The notes: a model not told the origin generated them from the sequence alone. DNA of 23,744 nt from Xanthobacteraceae bacterium (GCA_025929595.1 JAICQA010000005.1:1-23744), one strand, 5' to 3'. Counted from the stretch's first letter, positions 1 to 7,143 are shown. A program made the numbers and translations.

Positions 1-1
1 C

Positions 2-340
2 AATCCCGATTTCTGCAAGCTGCTGCGCCGCCGTTTCCCCGCCGCGACTGTAATTCAAGGTGACGCCTATACGCTCGCCGATACGCTCTCAGCCACGGTG
101 AAGGAGCCGATTGCCGCGGTCGTCTCCTGCCTGCCGCTCATGACGCGGCCGCTCTCCGTGCGCGTACGGCTTTTGAATGCCGCGATCCGCCTGCTGCGTG
201 CGGGCGCGCCGTATGTGCAATTCACCTACGCGATGACCGCGCCGATCCCCTCGCGTGCGCGCCGCTACCGCATCACGTCCTCGCCGCGCATCTGGAAGAA
301 CCTGCCGCCGGCCCGCGTCTGGGTGTACCGCGCGGACTAG
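2..340 (+). CDS. pmtA: Phospholipid N-methyltransferase, C-terminal part (runs off left edge)
   Basis: This is the C-terminal 112 residues of a gene that starts left of the window; the reading frame is open from base 2 to the TAG at 338-340. The ending, with the block VQFTYAM followed by PIPSRARRYR and the terminal NLPPARVWVYR, resembles rhizobial SAM-dependent phospholipid N-methyltransferases of the PmtA type. These convert phosphatidylethanolamine stepwise to phosphatidylcholine at the inner membrane. The SAM-binding N-terminal motifs lie outside the window, so the exact substrate cannot be judged. The next gene starts 3 nt after its stop, so it probably heads the operon that continues into pyrF. 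The family call comes from recognition of the tail only. Confidence 0.75.
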   Translation, partial: NPDFCKLLRRRFPAATVIQGDAYTLADTLSATVKEPIAAVVSCLPLMTRPLSVRVRLLNAAIRLLRAGAPYVQFTYAMTAPIPSRARRYRITSSPRIWKNLPPARVWVYRAD

Positions 341-343
341 GGC

Positions 344-928
344 ATGAACCCGCCACGCATCCTCGTCTTCGGCGGCTCGCTCCGCACCGGTTCCTTCAGT
401 GCGCAACTCGCGGCTCTCGCGGCGAAGGAACTCGCGCTTCTCGACGCCGAAGTCAGCCACATCTCGCTTGGCGATTTTCCACTGCCGATTTTTGACGGCG
501 ATCTCGAAGCGCAGAAGGGTGTGCCGGAAAACGCGAAGAAATTGCGCGCCATGATGAACGCGCATCAGGGCGTCTTCATCGCGACGCCCGAATATAATTC
601 CTCCGTCCCGCCGTTGCTGAAAAACACGATCGACTGGATCTCGCGGCAGGGAGGGGGCGGGGAAGACCCGTTCAAGCGCTGCATCTTCGCGATCGGCTCC
701 ACCTCGAACGGCCGCTTCGGCGGCTATCGCGCGCTGATGGCGCTGCGCTCCATTCTGGAACTGGGGCTTCAGGCGCTCGTCTTGCCGAATCAGGTGGCGC
801 TCAGCCATGTAGGCACGGCCTTCGACGACGCGGGCAATCTCAGGGACGATGTGGTGGCGAAACTTCTGCAGACGACGCTCACGCGCCTGATCTCGCACTG
901 TGAAATGAACGAGCGGAGACGCGTGTGA
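344..928 (+). CDS. NAD(P)H-dependent FMN reductase (flavodoxin-like fold)
   Basis: A 194-residue cytosolic protein of the NADPH-dependent FMN reductase family (the ChrR / azoreductase-like group), which reduces FMN, quinones or similar acceptors with NAD(P)H. The phosphate-binding loop of the flavodoxin-like fold is visible as GSLRTGSF at residues 10-17. The second flavin-contact motif PEYNSSVPPLLKNTIDW starts at residue 82 and is highly typical of the family. Length matches the family. The ATG lies 3 nt after the pmtA stop. Its own stop overlaps the pyrF start as GTGA, which suggests translational coupling. The physiological acceptor cannot be told from sequence. Confidence 0.9.
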   Translation: MNPPRILVFGGSLRTGSFSAQLAALAAKELALLDAEVSHISLGDFPLPIFDGDLEAQKGVPENAKKLRAMMNAHQGVFIATPEYNSSVPPLLKNTIDWISRQGGGGEDPFKRCIFAIGSTSNGRFGGYRALMALRSILELGLQALVLPNQVALSHVGTAFDDAGNLRDDVVAKLLQTTLTRLISHCEMNERRRV

Positions 929-1626
929 AGCCGGACGCGCGCGACCGCATGATCGTCGGTCTCGATCTGCCGAATCTGAAAGAGGCCGAGCGCATGGTGG
1001 CGCGCCTCGGCGACGCGGCGAGCTTCTACAAAATCGGCTTCGAGTTGGCGCTCTCCGGCGGCATTCCATTCGCCGCCGACCTGGCGCGTTCCGGCAAGAA
1101 GGTCTTCCTCGACCTGAAAGTTCATGACATCGGGAATACCGTGTCGCGCGCCGCCGAGCGCGCCGCCGAACTCGGCATGAGCTTCCTCACTGTGCATGCA
1201 TTCGCGCCGACGATGCGTGCGGCGGCGCAAGGTCGGGGAAAAACTGCGCTGAAAATTCTTGGCGTGACGGTTCTTACATCCTGGGACGACAACGACGTGA
1301 AGAATGAAGGCTATGGCGTGAACGTGGCCGAGCTTGTCTGGCAGCGTGCGGCGCGTGCAAAGGAGGCCGGCATTGACGGTCTCATTGCTTCGCCGATGGA
1401 AGCGGAAGCCTTGAAGAGACAGGTCGGCGACTCGCTCCTCATCGTAACGCCGGGGGTCAGGCCTGCGGGTTCCGCGGCCGGCGACCAGAAGCGGGTGATG
1501 GCGCCGGGCGAGGCCATCAAGGCCGGCGCCGATCACATCGTGGTCGCGCGCCCGGTGATCGCGGCCGACGATCCGAAGGCCGCGGCGCAAGCGATCGTCG
1601 CTGAAATTGAATCTGCATTGAAATAG
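925..1626 (+). CDS. pyrF: Orotidine 5'-phosphate decarboxylase
   Basis: Decarboxylates OMP to UMP, the last step of de novo UMP synthesis, in the cytosol. The 233-residue protein carries the hallmark catalytic signature DLKVHDIGNT at residues 63-72, with Asp63, Lys65 and Asp68 as the catalytic network, and the phosphate-binding blocks TPGVRP (175-180) and a late GADHIVVARPV segment typical of the TIM barrel. The start is a GTG that overlaps the FMN reductase stop by 4 bases (GTGA at 925-928). No better start exists, and the following residues RDRMIVGLDLPN are where the family normally begins. The DUF1330 gene follows after 9 nt. Confidence 0.97.
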   Translation: MKPDARDRMIVGLDLPNLKEAERMVARLGDAASFYKIGFELALSGGIPFAADLARSGKKVFLDLKVHDIGNTVSRAAERAAELGMSFLTVHAFAPTMRAAAQGRGKTALKILGVTVLTSWDDNDVKNEGYGVNVAELVWQRAARAKEAGIDGLIASPMEAEALKRQVGDSLLIVTPGVRPAGSAAGDQKRVMAPGEAIKAGADHIVVARPVIAADDPKAAAQAIVAEIESALK

Positions 1627-1635
1627 GGGAGACGA

Positions 1636-1938
1636 ATGGCCAAGGGCTATTGGGTCGTGCGCATGGATGTGAAGGACCCCGAGACGTACAAGGACTACAT
1701 TGTCGCCAATGCCGTGGCCTTCAAGAAGTACGGCGCGAAGTTCATCGTGCGCGGCGGGCCGTTCGAGAACCCCGAGGGCACGAGCCGCTCCCGCAACGTG
1801 GTGATCGAATTCCCGAGCTATCAGGCCGCGCTCGATTGCTGGAATTCGCCCGAATACAAGCAGGCGCTCGCCATCCGCGCGCCGATTTCCGAGGGTGACG
1901 TGGTCATCATCGGCGGCTACGAGGGCGCGCAGCCCTGA
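1636..1938 (+). CDS. DUF1330 family protein
   Basis: A 100-residue protein of the DUF1330 family, a dimeric alpha/beta-barrel (ferredoxin-like) fold with no firmly assigned reaction. Recognisable family features are the opening MAKGYWVVRMDVKDPETYKDY, the central GGPFENPEGTSRSRNVVIEF strand region and the W-N-S-P-E-Y-K block near residue 70. The start is well supported by a GGGGAGA ribosome binding site just upstream of the ATG. It sits directly behind pyrF and ahead of a palindromic repeat and dapB, an order I recall from other Hyphomicrobiales. No link of function to pyrimidine or lysine synthesis can be read from the sequence. Confidence 0.9.
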   Translation: MAKGYWVVRMDVKDPETYKDYIVANAVAFKKYGAKFIVRGGPFENPEGTSRSRNVVIEFPSYQAALDCWNSPEYKQALAIRAPISEGDVVIIGGYEGAQP

Positions 1939-1980
1939 TTTCGCAGTGCTTTCGTCCGTTTGTTAGTCACGCTATACCCG

Positions 1981-2040
1981 CTCGTCCCGGCGAAAGCGGG
2001 GACCCAGATTCTGGATTCCCGCTTGCGCGGGAATGAGCGG
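1981..2040. repeat. Palindromic interspersed repeat, copy 1 (compact form)
   Basis: Two consecutive hairpins. Arm 1 pairs GTCCCGGC (1984-1991) with GCGGGGAC (1996-2003) around a GAAA tetraloop, with one G-G mismatch. Arm 2 pairs ATTCCCGC (2015-2022) with GCGGGAAT (2027-2034) perfectly around a TTGC loop. A second copy lies at 11696-11797 with the same order of arms. The unit resembles the REP/MITE-like elements common in proteobacteria, whose accidental translations read VPAKAGTQ or PRFRGDE. It separates the DUF1330 gene from dapB and could fold in the transcript ahead of dapB. Confidence 0.85.
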
Positions 2041-2050
2041 TGAAAAACTC

Positions 2051-2863
2051 ATGCCCGACATTCGTCTTCTGATCGCCGGCGCGGGCGGCCGCATGGGCTG
2101 CACGCTCGTGCGCGCCGCGACCGAAACAAAGGGCTTCACCGTCAGCGGCGCCCTTGAAGGCAAGGGCTCGCCTGCGATCGGCAAGGACGCGGGCGAACTC
2201 GCGGGCGTTGGACCGCTCGGCGTCAAGATCGCCGCCGATCCCGCGTCACTCCTGAAGAATGCCGACGCGATCCTCGATTTCACCGTTCCCGCCGCGACCG
2301 TGAAGCTCGCCGAACTCGCGGCCAAGGCGAAGCTCGTGCATGTGATCGGCACGACGGGTCTTTCGGCGGCGGATGAAAAGAAGATCGTCGCCGCCGCGAA
2401 GTCCGCCATCATCGTAAAGTCAGGCAATATGAGCATGGGCGTCAATCTGCTTGCCGCCCTCGCGCGCCGCGCCGCGCAGGCGCTCGGCGACGATTTCGAC
2501 ATCGAGATTCTCGAAATGCATCACCGCAAGAAGGTCGATGCGCCTTCGGGCACGGCGTTGCTGCTCGGGCAGGCCGTCGCGGACGGGCGCGGCACCTATC
2601 TGGAGAAGCGCAAGGTCTTTTCGCGCGAAGGCCACACCGGCGCGCGCCGCTCCGGCGACATCGGCTTTGCGACGCTGCGCGGCGGCACGGTTGTGGGCGA
2701 GCACACGGTGATCTTCGCCGGCGCGCAGGAACGCATCGAACTCACCCATCGCGCCGAGGACCGCGCGATTTTCGCAAACGGCGCGCTCGCCGCCGCGCGC
2801 TGGGGCACGAAGCAAAAGCCCGGCCTTTATTCGATGGCCGACGTGCTTGGCCTTGAGGATTGA
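2051..2863 (+). CDS. dapB: 4-hydroxy-tetrahydrodipicolinate reductase
   Basis: Reduces 4-hydroxy-tetrahydrodipicolinate with NAD(P)H in the diaminopimelate/lysine pathway, feeding peptidoglycan and protein synthesis. In the 270-residue form the nucleotide-binding GAGGRMG is at residues 10-16, GTTG at 100-103, and the catalytic and substrate-binding signature EMHHRKKVDAPSGTA starts at 155 (His157, His158, Lys161). I place the start at the ATG at 2051, because family members begin only a few residues before the GxxGxMG strand. The upstream in-frame ATG at 2033 lies inside the hairpin stem of the palindromic repeat and would add six repeat-encoded residues. A GGTGA sequence 7 nt before 2051 may act as ribosome binding site. 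gpmA follows after 15 nt. Confidence 0.96.
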   Translation: MPDIRLLIAGAGGRMGCTLVRAATETKGFTVSGALEGKGSPAIGKDAGELAGVGPLGVKIAADPASLLKNADAILDFTVPAATVKLAELAAKAKLVHVIGTTGLSAADEKKIVAAAKSAIIVKSGNMSMGVNLLAALARRAAQALGDDFDIEILEMHHRKKVDAPSGTALLLGQAVADGRGTYLEKRKVFSREGHTGARRSGDIGFATLRGGTVVGEHTVIFAGAQERIELTHRAEDRAIFANGALAAARWGTKQKPGLYSMADVLGLED

Positions 2864-2878
2864 TCGTCAGGAAGAAAA

Positions 2879-3502
2879 ATGTCCGAACGCCTTCTTGTGC
2901 TCGTCCGCCACGGCCAGAGCGAATGGAATCTGAAAAATCTTTTCACGGGCTGGAAGGATGTCGATCTCACCGACACCGGCGTGAGTGAGGCGCGCGCGGC
3001 CGGCAAGAAGCTGAAGGCACGTAACCTGATCTTCGACCGCGCCTTCACCTCGGACCTCAAGCGCGCCCAGCGCACGCTGTCGCTGATCCTGGAAGAGATG
3101 GGCCAAGGCAGCGTTCCCGTCACGCGCAATCTGGCGCTGAACGAGCGCGACTACGGCGATCTCGTCGGCATGAACAAGGACGACGCCCGCAAGAAGTGGG
3201 GCGACGAGCAGGTGCTGCAATGGCGCCGTTCCTACGATATTGCGCCGCCCGGCGGCGAAAGCCTGAAGGATACGGTCGCCCGCGCGCTGCCCTATTACGT
3301 GCAGGAAATCCTGCCCGCCGTCCTGCGCGGCGAGCGCACGATCATCTCGGCGCACGGAAATTCCTTGCGCGCTTTGGTCATGGTGCTGGAGCGCCTGACG
3401 CCGGAGGGGATTCTCAAGCGCGAACTGGCGACCGGCGTGCCCATTGTCTATCGCCTGAATGCAGATGCGACGGTCGCCGACAAAGCCGACCTCGCTGCAT
3501 GA
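2879..3502 (+). CDS. gpmA: 2,3-bisphosphoglycerate-dependent phosphoglycerate mutase
   Basis: Interconverts 3- and 2-phosphoglycerate in glycolysis and gluconeogenesis. The phosphohistidine motif RHGQSEWN is at residues 10-17 (His11 is the phosphorylated residue), followed by LFTGWKDVDLT. The acid/base Glu89 lies in LNERDYGDL and the second catalytic His159 in SAHGNSLRAL. At 207 residues it is the short alphaproteobacterial form, compared with about 250 in E. coli. AGGAAG precedes the ATG. The stop overlaps the start of the acetyltransferase gene by ATGA (3499-3502), suggesting coupled translation. Confidence 0.96.
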   Translation: MSERLLVLVRHGQSEWNLKNLFTGWKDVDLTDTGVSEARAAGKKLKARNLIFDRAFTSDLKRAQRTLSLILEEMGQGSVPVTRNLALNERDYGDLVGMNKDDARKKWGDEQVLQWRRSYDIAPPGGESLKDTVARALPYYVQEILPAVLRGERTIISAHGNSLRALVMVLERLTPEGILKRELATGVPIVYRLNADATVADKADLAA

Positions 3503-4020
3503 CGGCCGCGGCGGAAGTCCTCCTCCTCGAAGGCACGGACGCCGCCGCCGCGATCGACGATCTCGCTGAAATTCTTGCCGACTGCGTCGCGGGAGGCGCC
3601 TCCGTCAGCTTTATGGCGCCATTCTCGCGGGCGGATGCCGCCGGCTACTTCCGCGCGGTGGCCGATGAAGTCGCGCGCGGCGATACCGCGCTCCTTGGCG
3701 CGCGAGTTGAAGGCCGCATCGTCGGCACAGTGCAGCTTGGTCTCAATACGCCGCCCAATCAGCCGCACCGCGCCGACGTGAAGAAGATGCTCGTCCATCG
3801 CACCGCCCGCCGGCGTGGAATCGGCGCGGCACTCATGCAGAGCGTTGAGCACGAAGCACGGCGTCGCGGCCGCACATTGCTGGTCCTCGACACGGCAAGC
3901 GGCGACGCCGAGCGGCTTTATGATCGCGGCGGCTGGCAGCGTACCGGCGTGATCCCGGACTATGCGCTGTGGCCCGGCGGCGGGCTCTGCGACACAACGA
4001 TCTTCTGGAAGAAAATCTAG
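3499..4020 (+). CDS. GNAT family N-acetyltransferase
   Basis: A 173-residue single-domain GCN5-related acetyltransferase that transfers acetyl from acetyl-CoA to an unidentified amine. The acetyl-CoA pyrophosphate loop is visible as RRRGIGA (about 104-110), preceded by the typical beta-4 strand ADVKKMLVH. The late YDRGGWQRTGVIPDYALWP segment is the usual C-terminal part with the conserved Tyr. The frame stays open far upstream (to 3196), but that is out-of-frame gpmA. The ATG at 3499, overlapping the gpmA stop in ATGA, gives the normal family length. It closes the plus-strand run; the next gene is convergent. Confidence 0.9.
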   Translation: MTAAAEVLLLEGTDAAAAIDDLAEILADCVAGGASVSFMAPFSRADAAGYFRAVADEVARGDTALLGARVEGRIVGTVQLGLNTPPNQPHRADVKKMLVHRTARRRGIGAALMQSVEHEARRRGRTLLVLDTASGDAERLYDRGGWQRTGVIPDYALWPGGGLCDTTIFWKKI

Positions 4021-4040
4021 CGGACAAAGAATGCGGGCCG

Positions 4041-4052
4041 GGGCGTACGCCC
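4041..4052. terminator. Possible terminator palindrome between convergent genes
   Basis: GGGCGTACGCCC is a perfect 12-base palindrome in the 57-nt gap between the convergent acetyltransferase gene and the exported Ala/Gly-rich protein gene. It is embedded in a GGGG...CCCC context that could lengthen the stem. There is no clear T run on either side, so a terminator role is only a suggestion from position. Confidence 0.3.
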
Positions 4053-4077
4053 GACCCCTCGTCTGCGTAGGGAGCGG

Positions 4078-4731
4078 TTATCGCGCCAGCGCGGCGATCG
4101 CCTGGCACAGAGCGACGGTCTCCGCATCGACCCCTGCCGGCCGCGCAATGACGTCGCGACAGCGACGCCGCGTGCGTTCGCGCTCCGACGAAGACATGGA
4201 TTCGAAGACGCGCCGTAGCTCGGTTGTCGTCTGAAGGGAGGCGCTGGCGGCGCTGCTTGCTGCTGATGGGCCGAATGTCGAAGTGCCAGGTCCGGAACTC
4301 GAAGTCTGTCCGATCGCCGCGTTGATCTCGGCTGCAAATCCCGCAACCAGAGCCGCGGCGTCCGGACTGCCAACGCCGAGTCCGCCGCTGACTTGACCGC
4401 TGATGCTGCCCGAACGAGCGCCTACGCCAAGCGAGCCGGTGACGCTGGCATTCGCGCCGACGCCGGCGCTTGCAGCAGCGGTGCCCGCCGCGCCGCCGGT
4501 TGCTGCGGCGGCCGCCGCGCCTGCTGCGTCACCTACGGCGCCGACGGCACCGGCAGCTGCGTCACCGACCGCACCGACTGCGCCGGCAGCAGCGCCAGCC
4601 GCTGCGCCCGCTGCGGCACCGGCGGCAGCGCCGGCATCGAGGGCCGTCGCGCTCGGCGCGTATGCGCAGAGAGCGAATGCAAGAATGGAAGGGATCAAAC
4701 TCGCGCCACGATTGCACGTCAGGTTCCGCAC
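4078..4731 (-). CDS. Exported Ala/Gly-rich repeat protein with C-terminal two-cysteine module
   Basis: Unrecognised 217-residue protein. It begins at a GTG preceded by GGAGGAG four bases upstream (minus strand), which fixes the start. A signal peptide is visible: a short basic start, the hydrophobic stretch LIPSILAFALCAYAP and a probable cleavage near SATA-LDAG (about residue 30). Residues 32-90 are almost pure Ala/Gly, with the unit GAVGAVGDAA repeated. Residues 90-165 are Gly/Ser-rich. The last 45 residues are charged and predicted helical, with Cys191 and Cys209 in the frame CRDVIA ... ALCQ. The same module, with identical cysteine spacing, ends the divergent neighbour at 4881. Location is probably periplasm or surface. 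Function is unknown; I infer a structural or binding role only from composition. Confidence 0.75.
   Translation of the reverse strand: MRNLTCNRGASLIPSILAFALCAYAPSATALDAGAAAGAAAGAAAGAAAGAVGAVGDAAAGAVGAVGDAAGAAAAAATGGAAGTAAASAGVGANASVTGSLGVGARSGSISGQVSGGLGVGSPDAAALVAGFAAEINAAIGQTSSSGPGTSTFGPSAASSAASASLQTTTELRRVFESMSSSERERTRRRCRDVIARPAGVDAETVALCQAIAALAR
4523..4588. repeat. 33-bp tandem repeat, two units, coding
   Basis: Two adjacent 33-base units (4523-4555 and 4556-4588) match at 28 of 33 positions. On the minus strand they encode the repeated Gly-Ala-Val-Gly-Asp-Ala peptide of the exported protein at 4078-4731. They are flanked by shorter GCN-rich iterations. The unit length is a multiple of three, so expansion or contraction would keep the frame. 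Confidence 0.8.
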
Positions 4732-4880
4732 CTTGCTCCTCCGCAGTTCGACGCCGGCCGCTTTTTCATAAGAGAACAGCAGTCGTCTTCGTTCCGCGCA
4801 AAATTCTGCAATCGAGACGGGGAGACAGGAACGGCAGCAGGCGACCCGCGTTGCGTCCAGACGAGAGTCCGTGGAGTACC

Positions 4881-5687
4881 ATGTCAGCGTTTTATCGGCG
4901 GACTTCTGCGTTGCTCGCTGTGGTCGTGATGCTCGCCGCCGCCGCGGCTTCCGCGCAAGAACGCCGCAACCGCGTCATGAAAGCACCGGCGGTGACGCAC
5001 GATCTGTTCGTGCCGGAACCGATCACCGACCGCCCCACCCTTCAGGCGCCCAATCCCGACCGGGCTGCGATTACCGAACGGCAGCTTGCGCCCGCCGCGC
5101 CGGTTCCCGGCTCGCAACCGGTGGTTCCGGCGCCACTCGCGCCCGACGATAAAGCCGCCGGGAATCAAGTCGGAGTATCGCCCAAACCGGAGGCCACGCT
5201 GTCGGACGACGCCAAGGACCGGACGAGCCCGTTCGCGCCGCCGCCGCAGTATTTCACCGAGACCGAGTCCGAACGGCAGCCCGACAAGCAGCCCGACAAA
5301 AAGGCGAGGACGGAAAAGAAGCGCGCGGAAGAGCCGGTCCGGCAAGTGCGCAAGCAGAGAAGCGGGAAAAAGACGCGAGCAGATCATAAGGAGACCGCCG
5401 CTCCGCGCGCCCGCGCCTATGCGACCGAAGAGCCGGCGCGAACCCGCAATACACGGCGGCCGAGTTCAACGCGAGAAGCCGAGCACGTGACACGCGATGG
5501 GGCTACGTCGCAGGCGGCCCGCGAGCCGGCAACGGTGCAATCCGACGGTAAGGTCATGGAAGCGTTTCGGACCTTCGATCCCGCCGAGCAGCGGCGCGTA
5601 CTTCAGAACTGCCGGCAGGTGCTGGCCGGGTCCGAGCGTGCGGAGGCAATCGAACTTGCCGTCTGCCGTTCGCTGTTGCGCTCTTAG
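4881..5687 (+). CDS. Exported Pro/Lys/Arg-rich protein with C-terminal two-cysteine module
   Basis: Unrecognised 268-residue protein. I start it at the ATG at 4881, preceded by GGAG, because this gives a clean signal peptide (SAFYRRTSALLAVVVMLAAAAASA) with cleavage at about residue 25, ASA-QERR. The open frame upstream to 4470 is antisense to the neighbouring gene. Residues 30-220 look disordered: a proline-rich part up to about 130, then a strongly basic Lys/Arg/Glu part. The last 40 residues form a helical module with Cys244 and Cys262 in the frame NCRQVLA ... LAVCRS. This aligns without gaps to the end of the divergent exported protein at 4078-4731. Its stop interlocks with that of the Ada-like gene (TTAG, 5684-5687). 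No function can be assigned. Confidence 0.75.
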   Translation: MSAFYRRTSALLAVVVMLAAAAASAQERRNRVMKAPAVTHDLFVPEPITDRPTLQAPNPDRAAITERQLAPAAPVPGSQPVVPAPLAPDDKAAGNQVGVSPKPEATLSDDAKDRTSPFAPPPQYFTETESERQPDKQPDKKARTEKKRAEEPVRQVRKQRSGKKTRADHKETAAPRARAYATEEPARTRNTRRPSSTREAEHVTRDGATSQAAREPATVQSDGKVMEAFRTFDPAEQRRVLQNCRQVLAGSERAEAIELAVCRSLLRS

Positions 5688-6583
5688 GCGGCCGAGACGA
5701 GTTTTGCCGCTTCCCAACCGAGCATCGCGCGCTTGCGCGTGAGACCCCAGTGATAGCCGGTCAGCGCGCCGCTTTTGCCAAGCACGCGATGGCAGGGAAC
5801 GACGAAGGAGATGGGGTTCTTGCCGACCGCCGCGCCGACGGCGCGCGCCGCCTTCTCGCGGCAAATCTTGCGCGCGATGTCGGAATAGGTCGTCGCGCGG
5901 CCGAGCGGGATCGCGAGCAGCGTTTCCCAGACCTTCACTTCGAAGTTGGTGCCGATGAGCACGACGCGCAGCGGAGCGTCCGCGCGCCATTCGGCCGAAT
6001 TGAAAATGCGCTTCACGTAAGGCGCAGTCGCCGCCGCGTCTTCGACGTAACGCGCGTTCGGCCAGCGTCCGCGCATGTCCTCGAGCGCCGCCTGTTCGCC
6101 GCCTTCATCGGCGAACGCAAGTCCACACAGCCCGCGCGACGTCGCCATAACCAGGGCCGTGCCGAAGGGTGAGGGGTGAAGGCCGAAGCGGATTTCCAGG
6201 CCGCCGCCGCCGCTTTTCCATTCACCCGGCGACATGGCTTCGTGCGTCACGAACAGATCGTGCAGTCGCCCCGCACCTGAAAGACCAAGTTCGAAGCTTG
6301 CATCGAGCACGTTCGGCGCGTCGCGCAGAATCTTGCGCGCGTTGTCGAGTGTCACCGCGGCGAGAAAGTCCATCGGCGTGAGGCCGCACCAGCGACGGAA
6401 GAGTTCGGTGAGCGCGCGGGGGTTCGTTCCGGCCGCTTCCGCGATCGCCTCGACCTGCGGCTGGTCGCGAAAATTCTCCGACACGAAGGCGATGGCGCGC
6501 CGAACGGTTTCATAATCGCCGGTGGGCGCGAGCCTGCGCGCGTCGCGGACGGCTTCTTGCTGAATGGTCTGCTGCATGTTCAT
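5684..6583 (-). CDS. AraC-type HTH / methylated-DNA-protein-cysteine methyltransferase fusion (Ada-like, lacks N-terminal zinc domain)
   Basis: Removes alkyl groups from O6-alkylguanine onto its own cysteine, with an attached DNA-binding part. From ATG 6583 it has 299 residues. An AraC-type helix-turn-helix region covers about 25-125 (AEAAGTNPRALTELFRRWCG, then TPMDFLAAVTLDNARKIL). The alkyltransferase domain covers about 130-299, with the active-site PCHRV (Cys264) preceded by GAAVGKNPISFVV. The N-terminal methylphosphotriester-sensing zinc/cysteine domain of E. coli Ada is absent, so classical Ada auto-activation is not expected. Starts are ambiguous: ATG 6583, ATG 6577 or TTG 6595, none with a good ribosome binding site. 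It is convergent with the exported protein gene through a TTAG stop overlap. Confidence 0.9.
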   Translation of the reverse strand: MNMQQTIQQEAVRDARRLAPTGDYETVRRAIAFVSENFRDQPQVEAIAEAAGTNPRALTELFRRWCGLTPMDFLAAVTLDNARKILRDAPNVLDASFELGLSGAGRLHDLFVTHEAMSPGEWKSGGGGLEIRFGLHPSPFGTALVMATSRGLCGLAFADEGGEQAALEDMRGRWPNARYVEDAAATAPYVKRIFNSAEWRADAPLRVVLIGTNFEVKVWETLLAIPLGRATTYSDIARKICREKAARAVGAAVGKNPISFVVPCHRVLGKSGALTGYHWGLTRKRAMLGWEAAKLVSAA

Positions 6584-6632
6584 GAGGTCAGCCAATCAGA
6601 TTGCGGCGGTCTTGCCCACCCGATTCCGCGCG

Positions 6633-7118
6633 CTAGCGTTTGGCGGCGGCCAAGGCGTCAGCAAGGCCATGCGCCACCTGTTCCCGCTGTTGCGGGCCGA
6701 GAAAAGCGCCGACTACGAGCGGCACCCCGCGCGAAATGAGCGCGAGGCGCGTCATGCCGTAGTCTTCGTCGCGCGTGGTTTCCATGCGCACCCAGCGCGG
6801 ATTGGTGACGTTCTCGCGTTCGTTTCCATGATGCGATACCTGTCGCACACGCAATATGCTCGGCGTCACATGGATGTCTTCATAGGCCCGCGCCGAACGG
6901 AAATTGGCGCGGAAGGCGAGATAGACGAGCAATACGTCGAGCCCGAAGAAACCGAAAATCGGCCAGGCGCCCATCATGAGGAAGGCTGAGCCGACCGTGA
7001 GGCTCACGCCGCCGAGCACCGCCATCACCGCAATGAAGCCCGCGCGCGACAGCGAGCGGTGCGGCTTGAGCCGCGCCTCGAAAAGCGTGGGCTCGTGGGG
7101 CAATCGGGTGGCGTCCAT
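6633..7118 (-). CDS. DUF2244 family membrane protein
   Basis: A 161-residue protein of the DUF2244 family, small integral membrane proteins of unknown role common in alphaproteobacteria. Two adjacent hydrophobic segments (about 26-48 and 50-70) are followed by the family-typical ANFRSARAYEDI and a soluble C-terminal beta-rich half with NPRWVRMETTR. The open frame extends upstream to 7301, but that part is antisense to nth. Two consecutive ATGs lie at 7121 and 7118. AGGAG sits 2 nt before the first and 5 nt before the second, so I prefer 7118. The gene is divergent from nth with only 25 nt between start codons. Confidence 0.85.
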   Translation of the reverse strand: MDATRLPHEPTLFEARLKPHRSLSRAGFIAVMAVLGGVSLTVGSAFLMMGAWPIFGFFGLDVLLVYLAFRANFRSARAYEDIHVTPSILRVRQVSHHGNERENVTNPRWVRMETTRDEDYGMTRLALISRGVPLVVGAFLGPQQREQVAHGLADALAAAKR

Positions 7119-7123
7119 CATGG

Positions 7124-7139
7124 CTCCTGAATATAGGAG
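7124..7139. promoter_or_regulatory. Back-to-back Shine-Dalgarno sites of DUF2244 and nth forming an inverted repeat
   Basis: CTCCT (7124-7128) is the minus-strand AGGAG of the DUF2244 gene, and AGGAG (7135-7139) serves nth on the plus strand. The two are separated by six bases and are exact inverted repeats. The whole space between the two start codons is 22-25 nt, so each promoter must lie inside the coding sequence of the opposite gene. Confidence 0.7.
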
Positions 7140-7143
7140 AGGA

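Noticed and set aside
89..1069. 326-codon minus-strand frame over pmtA, the FMN reductase and pyrF
   Set aside because: Arg-rich shadow of three recognised plus-strand genes, with no motif of its own.
4732..4880. Promoters in the divergent gap between the two exported-protein genes
   Set aside because: I looked for -35/-10 pairs on both strands and found no pair with acceptable spacing, so no promoter is annotated although one must exist.
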